A stretch of 64,000 nucleotides of DNA from Campylobacter porcelli. GTDB taxonomy: Bacteria > Campylobacterota > Campylobacteria > Campylobacterales > Campylobacteraceae. The DNA lies in contig NZ_CP018789.1 of NCBI RefSeq assembly GCF_002139855.1, positions 620,001-684,000 of the forward strand, written 5' to 3'. Shown here piece by piece: positions 26,708-35,323 of the stretch. The position numbers were made by a program, and so were the translations under genes. How positions within the stretch are numbered: the first letter of the stretch is position 1; every line of letters starts with the position of its first letter. Below the pieces are notes generated by a model. The model made no database searches. It had not been told where the DNA came from and worked only from the letters and a program-made list of their open reading frames with translations.

Positions 26708-27429
26708 TTAAGATCATATTTAACAAGTAGTTTATCATAAGTGCCATTATCTTTGATCTCTTTTAAGGCTGCATTAAATTTATTTAAAAATTCGCTATTT
26801 TTACCCTTATTAAAAGCAAAGCTAAATCCATCACTACCATCTGACTCTTCTAAGAAATTTACAATATCTCTATTTTTATTTAGATACCCAAACCCAACAG
26901 AGCTATCTACGATTACTACATCTACTTTTTTGGCTTTTAAATTCATAATAGAACCAGCAATGCCTTCAGTTGGAATAACTCTAGCTCCTTTTATTGAATG
27001 TGCTACGCTCTCTTGAACTGTGCCAAGCATCACGCCAATTTTAAGATTGTTTAACTGCTCTTTTGATACGATTTTATCATTATTTGCAAGTTTTAAATAT
27101 AAATTTTTAGTAAAAAAATATGGATCACTAAAATCAACAGATTTTTTACGCTCATTAGTAGCACTCATAGAAGCAGCAATCATATCGATTTTACCGGCTT
27201 TTAAAGCTGGAATTAAGGCATCAAAGCCAATTTTTATAAATTTATACTCAAATCCAGCAACTTTAGATATTTCATCGATTAAATCAATATCAAATCCAGC
27301 GATTTTGCCATTTTCATCTATATAATCAAATGGCGGATATTCAGCATCAGAACCGATGATAATCTCCTTAGCATTTAAGGCTAGACATAGACAAAATATA
27401 GCCACAAATATCTTAAATAAATTTCTCAT
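26704..27429 (-). CDS. Amino-acid ABC transporter binding protein, copy 1
   Basis: This is a periplasmic solute-binding protein of family 3 (241 residues). It has a signal peptide ending LALNAKEII, then GSDAEYPPFDYIDENG and KIAGFDIDLIDEIS, FDALIPALKAGKIDMI, ASMSATNERKKSVDFSDPYF and the ligand-binding region KIGVMLGTVQESVA. It is a close paralog of the next gene upstream, differing mainly in the middle. The amino acid bound cannot be told by eye. It overlaps thiE by four bases. Confidence 0.93.
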   Translation of the reverse strand: MRNLFKIFVAIFCLCLALNAKEIIIGSDAEYPPFDYIDENGKIAGFDIDLIDEISKVAGFEYKFIKIGFDALIPALKAGKIDMIAASMSATNERKKSVDFSDPYFFTKNLYLKLANNDKIVSKEQLNNLKIGVMLGTVQESVAHSIKGARVIPTEGIAGSIMNLKAKKVDVVIVDSSVGFGYLNKNRDIVNFLEESDGSDGFSFAFNKGKNSEFLNKFNAALKEIKDNGTYDKLLVKYDLK

Positions 27430-27438
27430 TTAACTCCC

Positions 27439-28164
27439 TTATTTTAGATCATATTTGATTAAAAGTTTATCATAGGTGCCATTTCTCTTTAGCTCATCTA
27501 TGGCGCTATCTACCTTAGCTTGAAGCTCTTTATTTTTATTTTTATCAAAAGCAAAGCTAAATCCATCGCTACCATCTGGAAGGATTAAAAATTCAGCTAA
27601 ATCTGGATTTTGCTTTAAATACCCATAGCCTATAGAGCTATCTACTATTAAGGCATCGGCTTTTGAGTTTTTCACAGCCATAACCGCACCAAAAATTTCA
27701 TCAATAGCCATAACTTTAGCTGATTTAATCTCTCTAGCGGCTAACTCTTGAACGGTGCCAAGTTGCACTGATATTTTTTTGCCTTCTAATTGCTCAAGCT
27801 TGGTTAAATCTTTATTATCAGCTCTTTTTATAAATAAATTCATAGTATTATAGTATGGTTTGCTAAAATCAACAGCCTTAGCTCTTATAGGAGTAGCACT
27901 CATAGCTGAAGCTATAATGTCGATTTTACCGGCTTTTAAAGCTGGAATTAAAGCATCAAAAGAGATATTTACAATCTCAAATTTAAACCCAGCAATCTTA
28001 GATATTTCACTTATTAAATCAATATCAAACCCAGTTATTTGATTTTGCTTATCTATAAATTCAAATGGCGGATATGTGGCGTTTGTGCCGACTTTTATCG
28101 TTTGGCTAAGAGCCAAAGTAGCTAGTGTAGCAACACCGAAAAATAGTTTGAAAAATAGTTTCAT
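27439..28164 (-). CDS. Amino-acid ABC transporter binding protein, copy 2
   Basis: This is the second family 3 binding protein, also 241 residues. The signal peptide ends LALSQTIKV, followed by GTNATYPPFEFIDKQNQ, FDALIPALKAGKIDIIAS and AMSATPIRAKAVDFSKPYY. It aligns along its whole length with copy 1, with no gaps visible by eye, so the pair arose by tandem duplication. Ligand-contact segments differ (PPFEF against PPFDY; SVQLGTVQELAAREI against GVMLGTVQESVAHSI), so the copies may have different specificity. It has AAGGAG before its ATG. Confidence 0.93.
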   Translation of the reverse strand: MKLFFKLFFGVATLATLALSQTIKVGTNATYPPFEFIDKQNQITGFDIDLISEISKIAGFKFEIVNISFDALIPALKAGKIDIIASAMSATPIRAKAVDFSKPYYNTMNLFIKRADNKDLTKLEQLEGKKISVQLGTVQELAAREIKSAKVMAIDEIFGAVMAVKNSKADALIVDSSIGYGYLKQNPDLAEFLILPDGSDGFSFAFDKNKNKELQAKVDSAIDELKRNGTYDKLLIKYDLK

Positions 28165-28175
28165 TTAAGCTCCTT

Positions 28176-28904
28176 TTAATGGTTTAAAACCTTATTTAAA
28201 AATTCATTTAGTCTTGGGTGCGAAGTATCTGCAAAGATGGATTTAGGGGAGCCATCTACTGCTATAACCCCCTTATCCATAAAAAATATTCTATTTGCTA
28301 CATTTCTTGCAAATCCCATCTCGTGAGTTACTACAACCATAGTCAAACCCTCACTTGCCACCTCTTTCATAATGGATAAAACTTCGCCTATCATCTCTGG
28401 ATCTAAGGCACTTGTAGGCTCATCAAATAGTATTATTTCAGGCTTTAAGGCTAGACTTCTAGCTATGGCTATTCTTTGCTTTTGACCGCCACTTAGCTTG
28501 TGCGGATAGACATCTGCTTTGGACTCTAATCCAACTTTTTTTAGTAAAGTTAAGGCTATATCTTTAGCTTCAGACTCACTGCATAGCTTTGTTTGGATTG
28601 GTGCTAGGGTTAAATTTTGCATTACGGTTTTATTAGCAAAGAGATTAAAATGCTGAAAGACCATACTAACTTTTTGTCTTACCTTATTTATATCTACTTT
28701 TTTATCTAAGATATTTTTGCCATTTATAAATATCTCTCCACTACTTGGCTCTTCTAATCTATTTAAACAGCGTAAGAATGTGCTTTTTCCCCCGCCGCTT
28801 GGACCTATTATAGCTACTACTTCGCCTTTGTGAATTTGGGTATTTATGCCATTTAATACAGATAAATCGCCATAATTTTTTGTTAAATTTACTACCTTAA
28901 TCAT
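28176..28904 (-). CDS. Amino-acid ABC transporter ATPase
   Basis: This is the GlnQ/HisP-type ATP-binding subunit. The 242-residue protein has Walker A IIGPSGGGKSTFLRC, Q-loop VSMVFQHFNLFANKTV, signature KLSGGQKQRIAIARSLA, Walker B IILFDEPTSALDPEMIGEV and H-loop VVVTHEMGFARNVA. It lies between the permease and the two binding-protein genes and overlaps the permease gene by eight bases. Confidence 0.96.
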   Translation of the reverse strand: MIKVVNLTKNYGDLSVLNGINTQIHKGEVVAIIGPSGGGKSTFLRCLNRLEEPSSGEIFINGKNILDKKVDINKVRQKVSMVFQHFNLFANKTVMQNLTLAPIQTKLCSESEAKDIALTLLKKVGLESKADVYPHKLSGGQKQRIAIARSLALKPEIILFDEPTSALDPEMIGEVLSIMKEVASEGLTMVVVTHEMGFARNVANRIFFMDKGVIAVDGSPKSIFADTSHPRLNEFLNKVLNH

Positions 28905-29616
28905 CTTTATTTAACCTATTTTCTAATAATTTTGCTATAACAGAAAATATCTTAACATTAGCATAATATATCACCCCAGCAAACAAAATCGGCTCTGGAG
29001 TAAATAGTGTAGCTTGTAGGCTTTTGCTTTGCATTGTTAGATCGAAAATACCTATAAGCCCCACTACGGAAGTCTCTTTAAATAGGCTTATAAATTCATT
29101 AGCAAGGGCTGGAAGGATATTTTTAATAGCTTGTGGAAATATGATTAATCTCATTGATACACTATAGCTAAGCCCCATTGCACGAGCTGCTTCCATTTGA
29201 CCACGATCTACGCTATTAATACCGCTACGAACTATCTCTGCGACATAAGCAGAGCTATTTAATCCAAGTGCGATAACTGCTGCGTAAAAATTATCACTAA
29301 GTGTAGCAAGAATAACAAAAGCAAATATCATAAGTTGTAATAACACAGGTGTGCCACGGATAATATCTATGTATTCATCGATGATAAATGATAAAATTTT
29401 AATATCTAAAAATTTTAAAAATGCTAAAATAAAGCCTAGAATTATACCTATGCTAATCCCGCCAAAAGTCAGCATAATTGTGGTAAAATAGGCATTTTTG
29501 TAGGCTAGTTTTTGTGCTTGGGTTAGCTCAGTTGGAAAAGTAAGCCATAAGCCAATTATGATTATGGTAACTATAAAGATGAATTTAAAAAATTTCTCAT
29601 TAAATATCTTGGTCAA
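28897..29616 (-). CDS. Amino-acid ABC transporter permease
   Basis: This HisM/GlnP-type inner-membrane subunit has 239 residues and about five or six membrane segments. The EAA loop that contacts the ATPase is MEAARAMGLSYSVSMRLIIFP (split: MEAARAMGLS then MRLIIFPQAIKNILPA). YIDIIRGTPVLLQLMIF is also characteristic. It is the first gene of the leftward operon permease-ATPase-binding proteins-thiE-uppP. Only one permease is present, so it probably works as a homodimer. Confidence 0.95.
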   Translation of the reverse strand: MTKIFNEKFFKFIFIVTIIIIGLWLTFPTELTQAQKLAYKNAYFTTIMLTFGGISIGIILGFILAFLKFLDIKILSFIIDEYIDIIRGTPVLLQLMIFAFVILATLSDNFYAAVIALGLNSSAYVAEIVRSGINSVDRGQMEAARAMGLSYSVSMRLIIFPQAIKNILPALANEFISLFKETSVVGLIGIFDLTMQSKSLQATLFTPEPILFAGVIYYANVKIFSVIAKLLENRLNKDD

Positions 29617-29728
29617 ATTTATAAGCCTTAATTTTGGTTTAAATGAAGTTGTGATTATACATTAAAATTAATTTTTTATAGCTTAATGTTTATGAAAATA
29701 ATATGTTTTTTATACTCAAATTTTATTA

Positions 29729-29744
29729 TGGAACGCAACTTGCT
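29729..29744 (+). promoter_or_regulatory. Sigma-54 promoter upstream of flgF
   Basis: TGGAAC-GCAAC-TTGCT at 29729-29744 matches the -24/-12 sigma-54 (RpoN) consensus, with GG and GC dinucleotides separated by exactly ten bases. It lies 35 bases before the flgF ATG. In Campylobacter, rod and hook genes are expressed from RpoN promoters under FlgR control, so this fits the downstream genes. Confidence 0.88.
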
Positions 29745-29778
29745 TATTTGCCTAAAATCATTTTTATTAGGAGCTACT

Positions 29779-30594
29779 ATGCAAAACGGATATTACCAAG
29801 CAACTGGTGCGATGGTAACGCAGTTTAACCGCTTGGATATTATTACTAATAATCTTGCTAATGTCAATACCAGTGGGTATAAAAAAGATGATGTGGTAAT
29901 AGCTGATTTTGAAAGAATTTTTAAAGAGACTAAGGATATATTGCCACTAGAAAATCACACTAAAGATTCTGCTAAATTCTTAAATCGCACTTTAAATAGA
30001 GTGCCTCATATTAATGAAGTTTATACAGATTTTAGCGTAGGCGGATTAAATCATACTAATAATCCTCTTGATATAGCAATTGGTAAAAATGATCTATTTT
30101 TATTAGTAGATACTCCAGCTGGTGTAAGACTTACTAAAAATGGCTCTTTGAATTTAGATAATGAAGGGTATTTGGTTACTAAAGAGGGGTATAGGGTTTT
30201 GCCGACAAATTATGAAGCCCAGCCACCGCTCACAAGGGGGATAATTATTCCGCAAAATACTCCAATGACAATTGATAGTAATGGTAATATCTACTCAAAT
30301 CAAGATCCAGTAGGAAGATTATATGTAGCCCAGCCTAGAGAGCTTAGAAATTTACAAAAAGAAGGGGATAATCTATATAAAATAGATAGCTTAGAAGATG
30401 TGGTAGATAATGCTACAAGTGGCTCTATAGCTCAAGGTTACGCACAAATCTCAAATGTAAATCCAGTAAAAGAGATGGTAAGTCTAATAGAGACCCAAAG
30501 AATGGTAGATATGTATCAAAAAGTTATGACAACTCATATGAGTGATTTAAACCAAGAAGCGATAAATAAACTAGCCTCAATGAGAGCTAACTAA
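29779..30594 (+). CDS. flgF: Flagellar basal-body rod protein FlgF (FlgG2)
   Basis: This encodes a proximal rod subunit of the flagellar axle. The 271-residue protein has the N-terminal flagellar rod motif with [18 protein letters not shown] and a C-terminal domain [19 protein letters not shown]. The ATG at 29779 has TAGGAG upstream and starts [10 protein letters not shown] as in homologues; the frame is open back to 29686 but that stretch contains the sigma-54 promoter and is not coding. It is followed by flgG with an 11-base gap. In C. jejuni the same gene is annotated flgG2. Confidence 0.94.
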   Translation: MQNGYYQATGAMVTQFNRLDIITNNLANVNTSGYKKDDVVIADFERIFKETKDILPLENHTKDSAKFLNRTLNRVPHINEVYTDFSVGGLNHTNNPLDIAIGKNDLFLLVDTPAGVRLTKNGSLNLDNEGYLVTKEGYRVLPTNYEAQPPLTRGIIIPQNTPMTIDSNGNIYSNQDPVGRLYVAQPRELRNLQKEGDNLYKIDSLEDVVDNATSGSIAQGYAQISNVNPVKEMVSLIETQRMVDMYQKVMTTHMSDLNQEAINKLASMRAN

Positions 30595-30605
30595 AGGATA
30601 GAGTA

Positions 30606-31394
30606 ATGATAAGATCACTATATACAGCAGCTACAGGTATGATGGCTCAGCAAACACAGATAGATACGACTTCGCACAATATCTCAAATGTTAATACAAT
30701 AGGTTTTAAGAAAAGTAGAGCTGAATTTGCTGATTTAATGTATCAAACAATGCAATACGCAGGCACCCCAACTAGTGCTACAACTATGAGCCCTACAGGT
30801 ATGGAAGTGGGTCTTGGTGTGCGTCCTACTGCTATTACAAAGATGTTTAATCAAGGATATTTTAAAGAGACTGGCAATAATCTAGATATGACAATTGCCG
30901 GAAATGGCTTTTTCCAAGTACAACTCCCAGATGGGACTACGGCATATACAAGAAATGGGGCATTTAAGCTTGATGGCGATGGAAATATAGTAAATAGTGA
31001 TGGCTATAGATTGCTTCCAGAGATGACTATTCCAGCTGATGCGACTGAAATTTCAATAGGCACAGATGGGACTGTGTCTGTGCTTCAGCCAGGCAATCAA
31101 GAGATGACGCAAATTGGTCAAATAGAGTTAGCTGGTTTTGTCAATCCAGCTGGACTTCACTCTATGGGGGATAATCTATTTTTAGAAACAGCAGCAAGCG
31201 GAGCTCCAAATATTGGAAATGGTGGAACTGATGGATTTGGTCAGATTAAGCAAAGCTTTGTAGAGATGAGTAATGTCCAGCTCGTTGAAGAGATGACCGA
31301 TCTCATCACCGGTCAGCGTGCGTATGAGGCCAACTCAAAAGCTATCACCGCAAGTGATGAAATGCTCCAAACCGTAAATCAGCTAAAACGATAA
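30606..31394 (+). CDS. flgG: Flagellar distal rod protein FlgG
   Basis: FlgG forms the distal part of the flagellar rod. The 262-residue protein begins [16 protein letters not shown], carries [19 protein letters not shown], a central beta domain ([18 protein letters not shown]), and ends [20 protein letters not shown] then [13 protein letters not shown], the helical packing motif. It is co-transcribed with flgF from the sigma-54 promoter and ends before a 7-bp hairpin shared with the convergent locus. Confidence 0.97.
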   Translation: MIRSLYTAATGMMAQQTQIDTTSHNISNVNTIGFKKSRAEFADLMYQTMQYAGTPTSATTMSPTGMEVGLGVRPTAITKMFNQGYFKETGNNLDMTIAGNGFFQVQLPDGTTAYTRNGAFKLDGDGNIVNSDGYRLLPEMTIPADATEISIGTDGTVSVLQPGNQEMTQIGQIELAGFVNPAGLHSMGDNLFLETAASGAPNIGNGGTDGFGQIKQSFVEMSNVQLVEEMTDLITGQRAYEANSKAITASDEMLQTVNQLKR

Positions 31395-31417
31395 TTTAGC
31401 TGATTAAATTTCAATAT

Positions 31418-31438
31418 ATAGCCCTATTTATGGGCTAT
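31418..31438 (+). terminator. Hairpin between flgG and the acyltransferase locus
   Basis: ATAGCCC (31418-31424) pairs with GGGCTAT (31432-31438) around a 7-base loop. It lies 24 bases after flgG and touches the stop codon of the convergent gene. There is no long T-run, so strength is uncertain; it could serve both strands. Confidence 0.5.
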
Positions 31439-32594
31439 TACTGCTCTATCTCTACATTTTCTAAAGCCTTGATAAATGGCTCTATATCATATGATTTAAT
31501 CTTTTGCTCCACTGTTTTTAAATACTTATCTATGTTTTGTGGGGTTAGGATATTGGTTTGATTTTTGATAGCGTCAAGTTGGATTGAATTTAAATCTTTG
31601 CTATAATGTGGCAAGTCTTTATAATTAGCAATATCATCAGCATAATCTAAATCATCAAATCCATATACTTTGACATTTTTATAATTACTGCTTTTTGTGA
31701 TAAAGTATCGTAGAGATTTTTCCCAGATATAAAAATATTTAGAATTATCACTATATGCTCCTTTTATATTTCGCATACGATAAAATAGTCTTGAATATGT
31801 TGGGATTATTATTGAAAATTTGGTATTTGGATAGTCTTTAAAAAATCTAATTAAATATTTTTGTAGATAATCTTGTTGAGCTAATATATCTACCCCCCCC
31901 CATACATCTTGATTATTTATATTTTTTAGATTACCATTTTTTATATCTATTAGCGGCTGCTTGATCGCATCATTATCTTTATTTTTTATCCAGTTATCAA
32001 ATCCACCAAATATTGCTTTATTTTTTTATACCAGTTGGTAATTTGATATATATCATCTATTTTGCCTACACATTTTTCTTGGTTTGAAAATCTGACAGCA
32101 CAAGATATAAATTTCCAATTCATATAAATTTTTATATCATCGTATAAATTATTATTGTATAAAAAATCCCAATCCAAACTACTATTATTGTGATTATTTA
32201 CAATATAATATCCATCAAGAGAGTATATAATATGTTTTGGATTTTGATTTTTAAATATATAATCCATCACTATAGCTCTTTCATCAAAACCACTACCGCT
32301 AAGTGATATATTTATCCATTTGCCATCAATGCTAAGTTTGTTTGTAGCCTCTTTGGAGTCTGTATTTTCTAGCATTGAAGTTCCTATTATATATGAGTCA
32401 AATTCATAATTTTTTATAATCCCTAAAGCTTGTTTTCTCATATCTGTAAAAAATGTAGCTTTTCTAAAGTATGGTTTATGAAATATTTGGAGCGGGTCAT
32501 AAATATATATCAATCCAAAAATCATAATCACAAAAGGCAGTGGATATAGTAGGGTAATAAGTATAAATCTTTTTGAATTCTTATCATTTGGCAT
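31438..32594 (-). pseudogene. SGNH/DltD-like acyltransferase partner, copy 1, frameshifted at A7
   Basis: The start (32594) begins MPNDKNSKRFI and one membrane segment, exactly as in copy 2 upstream. Translation runs through IIGTSMLENT to residue 202, where it stops at 31986. The rest of the homologous protein continues in the -1 frame to 31438 and includes VKVYGFDDLDYADDIANY and DLPHYSKDLNS. The shift lies at A7 (plus-strand T7, 32021-32027). One extra A would give a 385-residue protein, with WYKKNKAIFGGFDNW aligning to WYREEKHQQRLGGFANW of copy 2. A G9 tract (31893-31901) is in frame in the second part. The gene may be phase-off, rescued by slippage, or decaying. Confidence 0.8.
31893..31901 (-). 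repeat. Coding G9 tract in SGNH/DltD-like copy 1
   Basis: Nine G on the minus strand encode part of Trp-Gly-Gly-Val in DVWGGVDI. At this length the downstream frame joins correctly to the part of the gene after the A7 shift. The equivalent region of copy 2 has no such tract. G tracts of this size are the usual phase-variation sites in Campylobacter. Confidence 0.85.
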
Positions 32595-32610
32595 TTTAAA
32601 ACCTTGTTTA

Positions 32611-33699
32611 TTATAAATTTTTTATCATATCAACAAACGGCTCTACATCATATGATTTAATCTTTTGCTCCACTTTATCAAAGTATGATTTTGCGTTATC
32701 AAGAGTGAGAATATGCCTTTTGTCTTTAATAGCACTAAGCTCTAAAGAGTTCATATCTTGTGCGTAATGGACTGTGTCTCCAGCGTAATTGGCAATATCA
32801 TCAGGGTAATCTAAATCATCAAATGCGTAAATCTTAACATTATCTAAATCCCTAATTTGCTCAAGTAGCCACAATACCACCTTTTTACGCTCCATAAAAG
32901 CTGATGGAAAAACTTTAAAATGAAATCTAGAGTATGGCGGGAGTATTAGGTAAAATTTGGTTTGCGGATTATCCTTGATAAAAGGTAGGGTAAATTGGCT
33001 GAGAAATTTCTTTTGCTTTGTTATATCCATTAAGTTATCATCAAATATCACTGGTTTGAGATTAAAAAGATCAAATTTCTTTAATTCATCTGGATTATAC
33101 TTTATCCAATTAGCAAATCCGCCTAATCTTTGCTGATGCTTCTCTTCTCTATACCATTGTAAGGCAGTTTCAATATCAGGCTTACCGACGCATTTTTCAT
33201 CTTTGCTAAGTGTTAAAATACAAATTAAAAATCTATCATTTAGATAGGCTTCTAAATCATTTAGTTTTGAATCATCATAAAGTAGTTTAAAATTGATCTT
33301 TCCTCTCATCTCATCGGTAAATGCGTCTAAAGAGTAGATTATATTTTTAGGTTTTTTGTGTTTAAATAGAAAATTTAATATAATGGCTCTTTCGGCTATA
33401 CTGCTTGCTGCTGGAGATATATTAACAAAATTACCGCTAATTTTTTGGTTTGCCTCTTTTGCTGAGGTGTTTTGTAGCATAGAGGTGCCAATGATATATG
33501 AATCATAATCATAATGCTCTATAATCCCTCTAGCCCCAAGACGCATCTCACCAAAAAATCGTGGCTTACCAAAAAAGCTTTTATGAAATATCTGAAGTGG
33601 GTCATATATGTATATAAAACCAAATAAAATAGTAGCAAGAGCTATAGGCGTAGCAATAGCAACTGCTATAAATCTTTTTGAATTCTTATCATTTGGCAT
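32611..33699 (-). CDS. SGNH/DltD-like acyltransferase partner, copy 2 (intact)
   Basis: The 362-residue protein has an N-terminal membrane anchor (about residues 10-32) with IYIYDPLQIFHKSFF, then a periplasmic domain. SYIIGTSMLQNTSAKEA (Ser73) resembles the nucleophile block of SGNH/DltD/AlgJ-type proteins, and DTVHYAQDMN (Asp308, His311) resembles the catalytic Asp-x-x-His block. FYLILPPYSRFH lies between. I infer that it transfers or removes acyl groups on a surface or periplasmic polymer supplied by the adjacent MBOAT protein. The family has no name I know, and the catalytic assignment is by pattern. It follows the MBOAT gene after nine bases, and its first 23 bases match copy 1. Confidence 0.7.
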   Translation of the reverse strand: MPNDKNSKRFIAVAIATPIALATILFGFIYIYDPLQIFHKSFFGKPRFFGEMRLGARGIIEHYDYDSYIIGTSMLQNTSAKEANQKISGNFVNISPAASSIAERAIILNFLFKHKKPKNIIYSLDAFTDEMRGKINFKLLYDDSKLNDLEAYLNDRFLICILTLSKDEKCVGKPDIETALQWYREEKHQQRLGGFANWIKYNPDELKKFDLFNLKPVIFDDNLMDITKQKKFLSQFTLPFIKDNPQTKFYLILPPYSRFHFKVFPSAFMERKKVVLWLLEQIRDLDNVKIYAFDDLDYPDDIANYAGDTVHYAQDMNSLELSAIKDKRHILTLDNAKSYFDKVEQKIKSYDVEPFVDMIKNL

Positions 33700-33708
33700 T
33701 TTGTAACC

Positions 33709-35202
33709 TTAAAAATTGAAATATATAAACTCTACATATGGAGTTATGCTTAAAGTAATAAGTGCTAAATATAGCAAAAATCCAGCAAAAATTGCGTTTT
33801 TTAAATTTGGCTTAAATGAATTTAGCATCTCAATGCTATTTTTGAATATTAAGGTTATGATAAATGCAAGTATTAGATATATAATAGTATCATTTCTACC
33901 ACCAATATGCTCTAAAATAAAAGGAAATCTAAGCTTTTGTGGTAGTTCTATCCAGACAATTCCAAACATTCCTTTAAGTAAATTTAAAGCCCCATCTAAG
34001 TTTTGACTTCTAAAAAATATCCAAGTTATATTTAAAAAATTAAATGTTATAAACCAGCAAAAAACCTTATACACTCTAAAATTAATAAATTTAAATGAGC
34101 TACTATAATATGAGTAAATCCTATGGATTACCATAGCTAAGCCATGAAGCGTTCCCCAAATCACAAATCCCCAGCCAGAACCATGCCAAATTCCGCTTAA
34201 AAATGCTACTATAAAGAGATTTCTAAGTGTTAAAATCTTGCCAAATTTATTTCCCCCAAGTGGTATATATAGATAATCTTTTAAAAATCTACCAAGAGTT
34301 ATGTGCCATCTACGCCAAAATTCAGTTATACTCAATGATTTATATGGAGAGTTAAAATTCATAGGCAAGATAATGCCAAACATAAGCCCAAGTCCAATAG
34401 CCATATCACAATACCCACTAAAATCAAAATATAACTGAAATGTATATGAAAGCGAGGTTACCCACGACTCTACAATATTTAAAATTCCACCATTTTCAAC
34501 ATAGCCAAAACCAGCATTAGCCCACTTAGCAAAGCTATCTGCGATAAATATCTTTTTAAATATTCCAATACAGAATATAAAAACCCCTTTAGCTATAAGC
34601 TCAATCTTGATAGTTTCATTTGCTTTAAATTGCGGCATCATCTCCTTGTGATGGACTATTGGCCCAGCAATTAGCTGTGGAAAGAAGCTGACAAATAAGC
34701 AGTAATCTATAAAATCAATATTTTTACTTCCCTCTTGTAAATCATTAGTATCTACCTTTTTATAGCAATCTGTTAAAAACGCAATCTGCTGAAAGGTAAA
34801 AAATGAGATTGCTAAAGGCAAGACTATATGTGGTAAAGGAATATTGAAGTTTAAATTTAAAATTTGGCTAAAAAGATTGAAATTTTCTAAGAAAAAATCT
34901 GTATATTTGAAAAATCCAAGTAATCCAAGATTAAATATTATGCCAAAAATTAAAGCGAGCTTTACCCCCCCCCACCAGCTCAAATTCGGCGTTAAAATTC
35001 TCTTAGCTATTATGTAGTTAATTAAGATAGAGCCAAGTAGCAATGGGATATAGATTAAATTCCAAAATCCATAGAAAAATAGACTACCAAGGACTAAAAA
35101 TATATTAGAAAATCTATGATATTTTAGATATTTTAAGAGATAAAATCCAAAGAGCATAATAGGCAAAAAGCCAAATATAAAGGCATATGAGCTAAATATC
35201 AT
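33709..35202 (-). CDS. MBOAT O-acyltransferase (AlgI/PatA/DltB-like), phase variable
   Basis: This is a polytopic inner-membrane acyltransferase of 497 residues that moves acyl groups, usually acetyl, across the membrane for transfer to a polysaccharide or peptidoglycan. The family motifs are ITEFWRRWHITLGRFLKDY (His300) and LSGIWHGSGWGF (catalytic His340), with YDFSGYCDMAIG-like FDFSGYCDMAIGLG before them. A G9 tract encodes Trp77-Gly-Gly-Val80 and is in frame, so the gene is on in this sequence; gain or loss of a G would truncate it at about residue 80. The two downstream genes are its likely periplasmic partners. PatA of peptidoglycan acetylation is a possible identity but is not proven. 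Confidence 0.88.
   Translation of the reverse strand: MIFSSYAFIFGFLPIMLFGFYLLKYLKYHRFSNIFLVLGSLFFYGFWNLIYIPLLLGSILINYIIAKRILTPNLSWWGGVKLALIFGIIFNLGLLGFFKYTDFFLENFNLFSQILNLNFNIPLPHIVLPLAISFFTFQQIAFLTDCYKKVDTNDLQEGSKNIDFIDYCLFVSFFPQLIAGPIVHHKEMMPQFKANETIKIELIAKGVFIFCIGIFKKIFIADSFAKWANAGFGYVENGGILNIVESWVTSLSYTFQLYFDFSGYCDMAIGLGLMFGIILPMNFNSPYKSLSITEFWRRWHITLGRFLKDYLYIPLGGNKFGKILTLRNLFIVAFLSGIWHGSGWGFVIWGTLHGLAMVIHRIYSYYSSSFKFINFRVYKVFCWFITFNFLNITWIFFRSQNLDGALNLLKGMFGIVWIELPQKLRFPFILEHIGGRNDTIIYLILAFIITLIFKNSIEMLNSFKPNLKNAIFAGFLLYLALITLSITPYVEFIYFNF
34965..34973 (-). repeat. Coding G9 tract in the MBOAT gene
   Basis: Nine consecutive G on the minus strand fall at codons 77-80 (Trp-Gly-Gly-Val). 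The tract is early in the gene, so any length change except a multiple of three abolishes the product. This is the classic layout of a Campylobacter phase-variable gene. Confidence 0.9.
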
Positions 35203-35323
35203 TGTTTATCTTTCATTAAAAATAGGGTCTAAATGCTATCGTAATTTAGCTTAAATTAAAATATAATTTATTAGATTTTAAAATATTTTTTGCTATTCTT
35301 TGCGATTTAATTAAAGGTTTGTT

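Noticed and set aside
29686..29778. N-terminal extension of FlgF
   Set aside because: The frame is open but the segment contains the sigma-54 promoter, and the family start is at 29779 with a good ribosome binding site.
32008..32030. Programmed -1 ribosomal frameshift at the A7 tract
   Set aside because: The zero-frame codons are TAT AAA AAA ATA, which is not a perfect slippery heptamer, and I see no strong downstream stem. Tract-length variation or transcriptional slippage fits as well or better.
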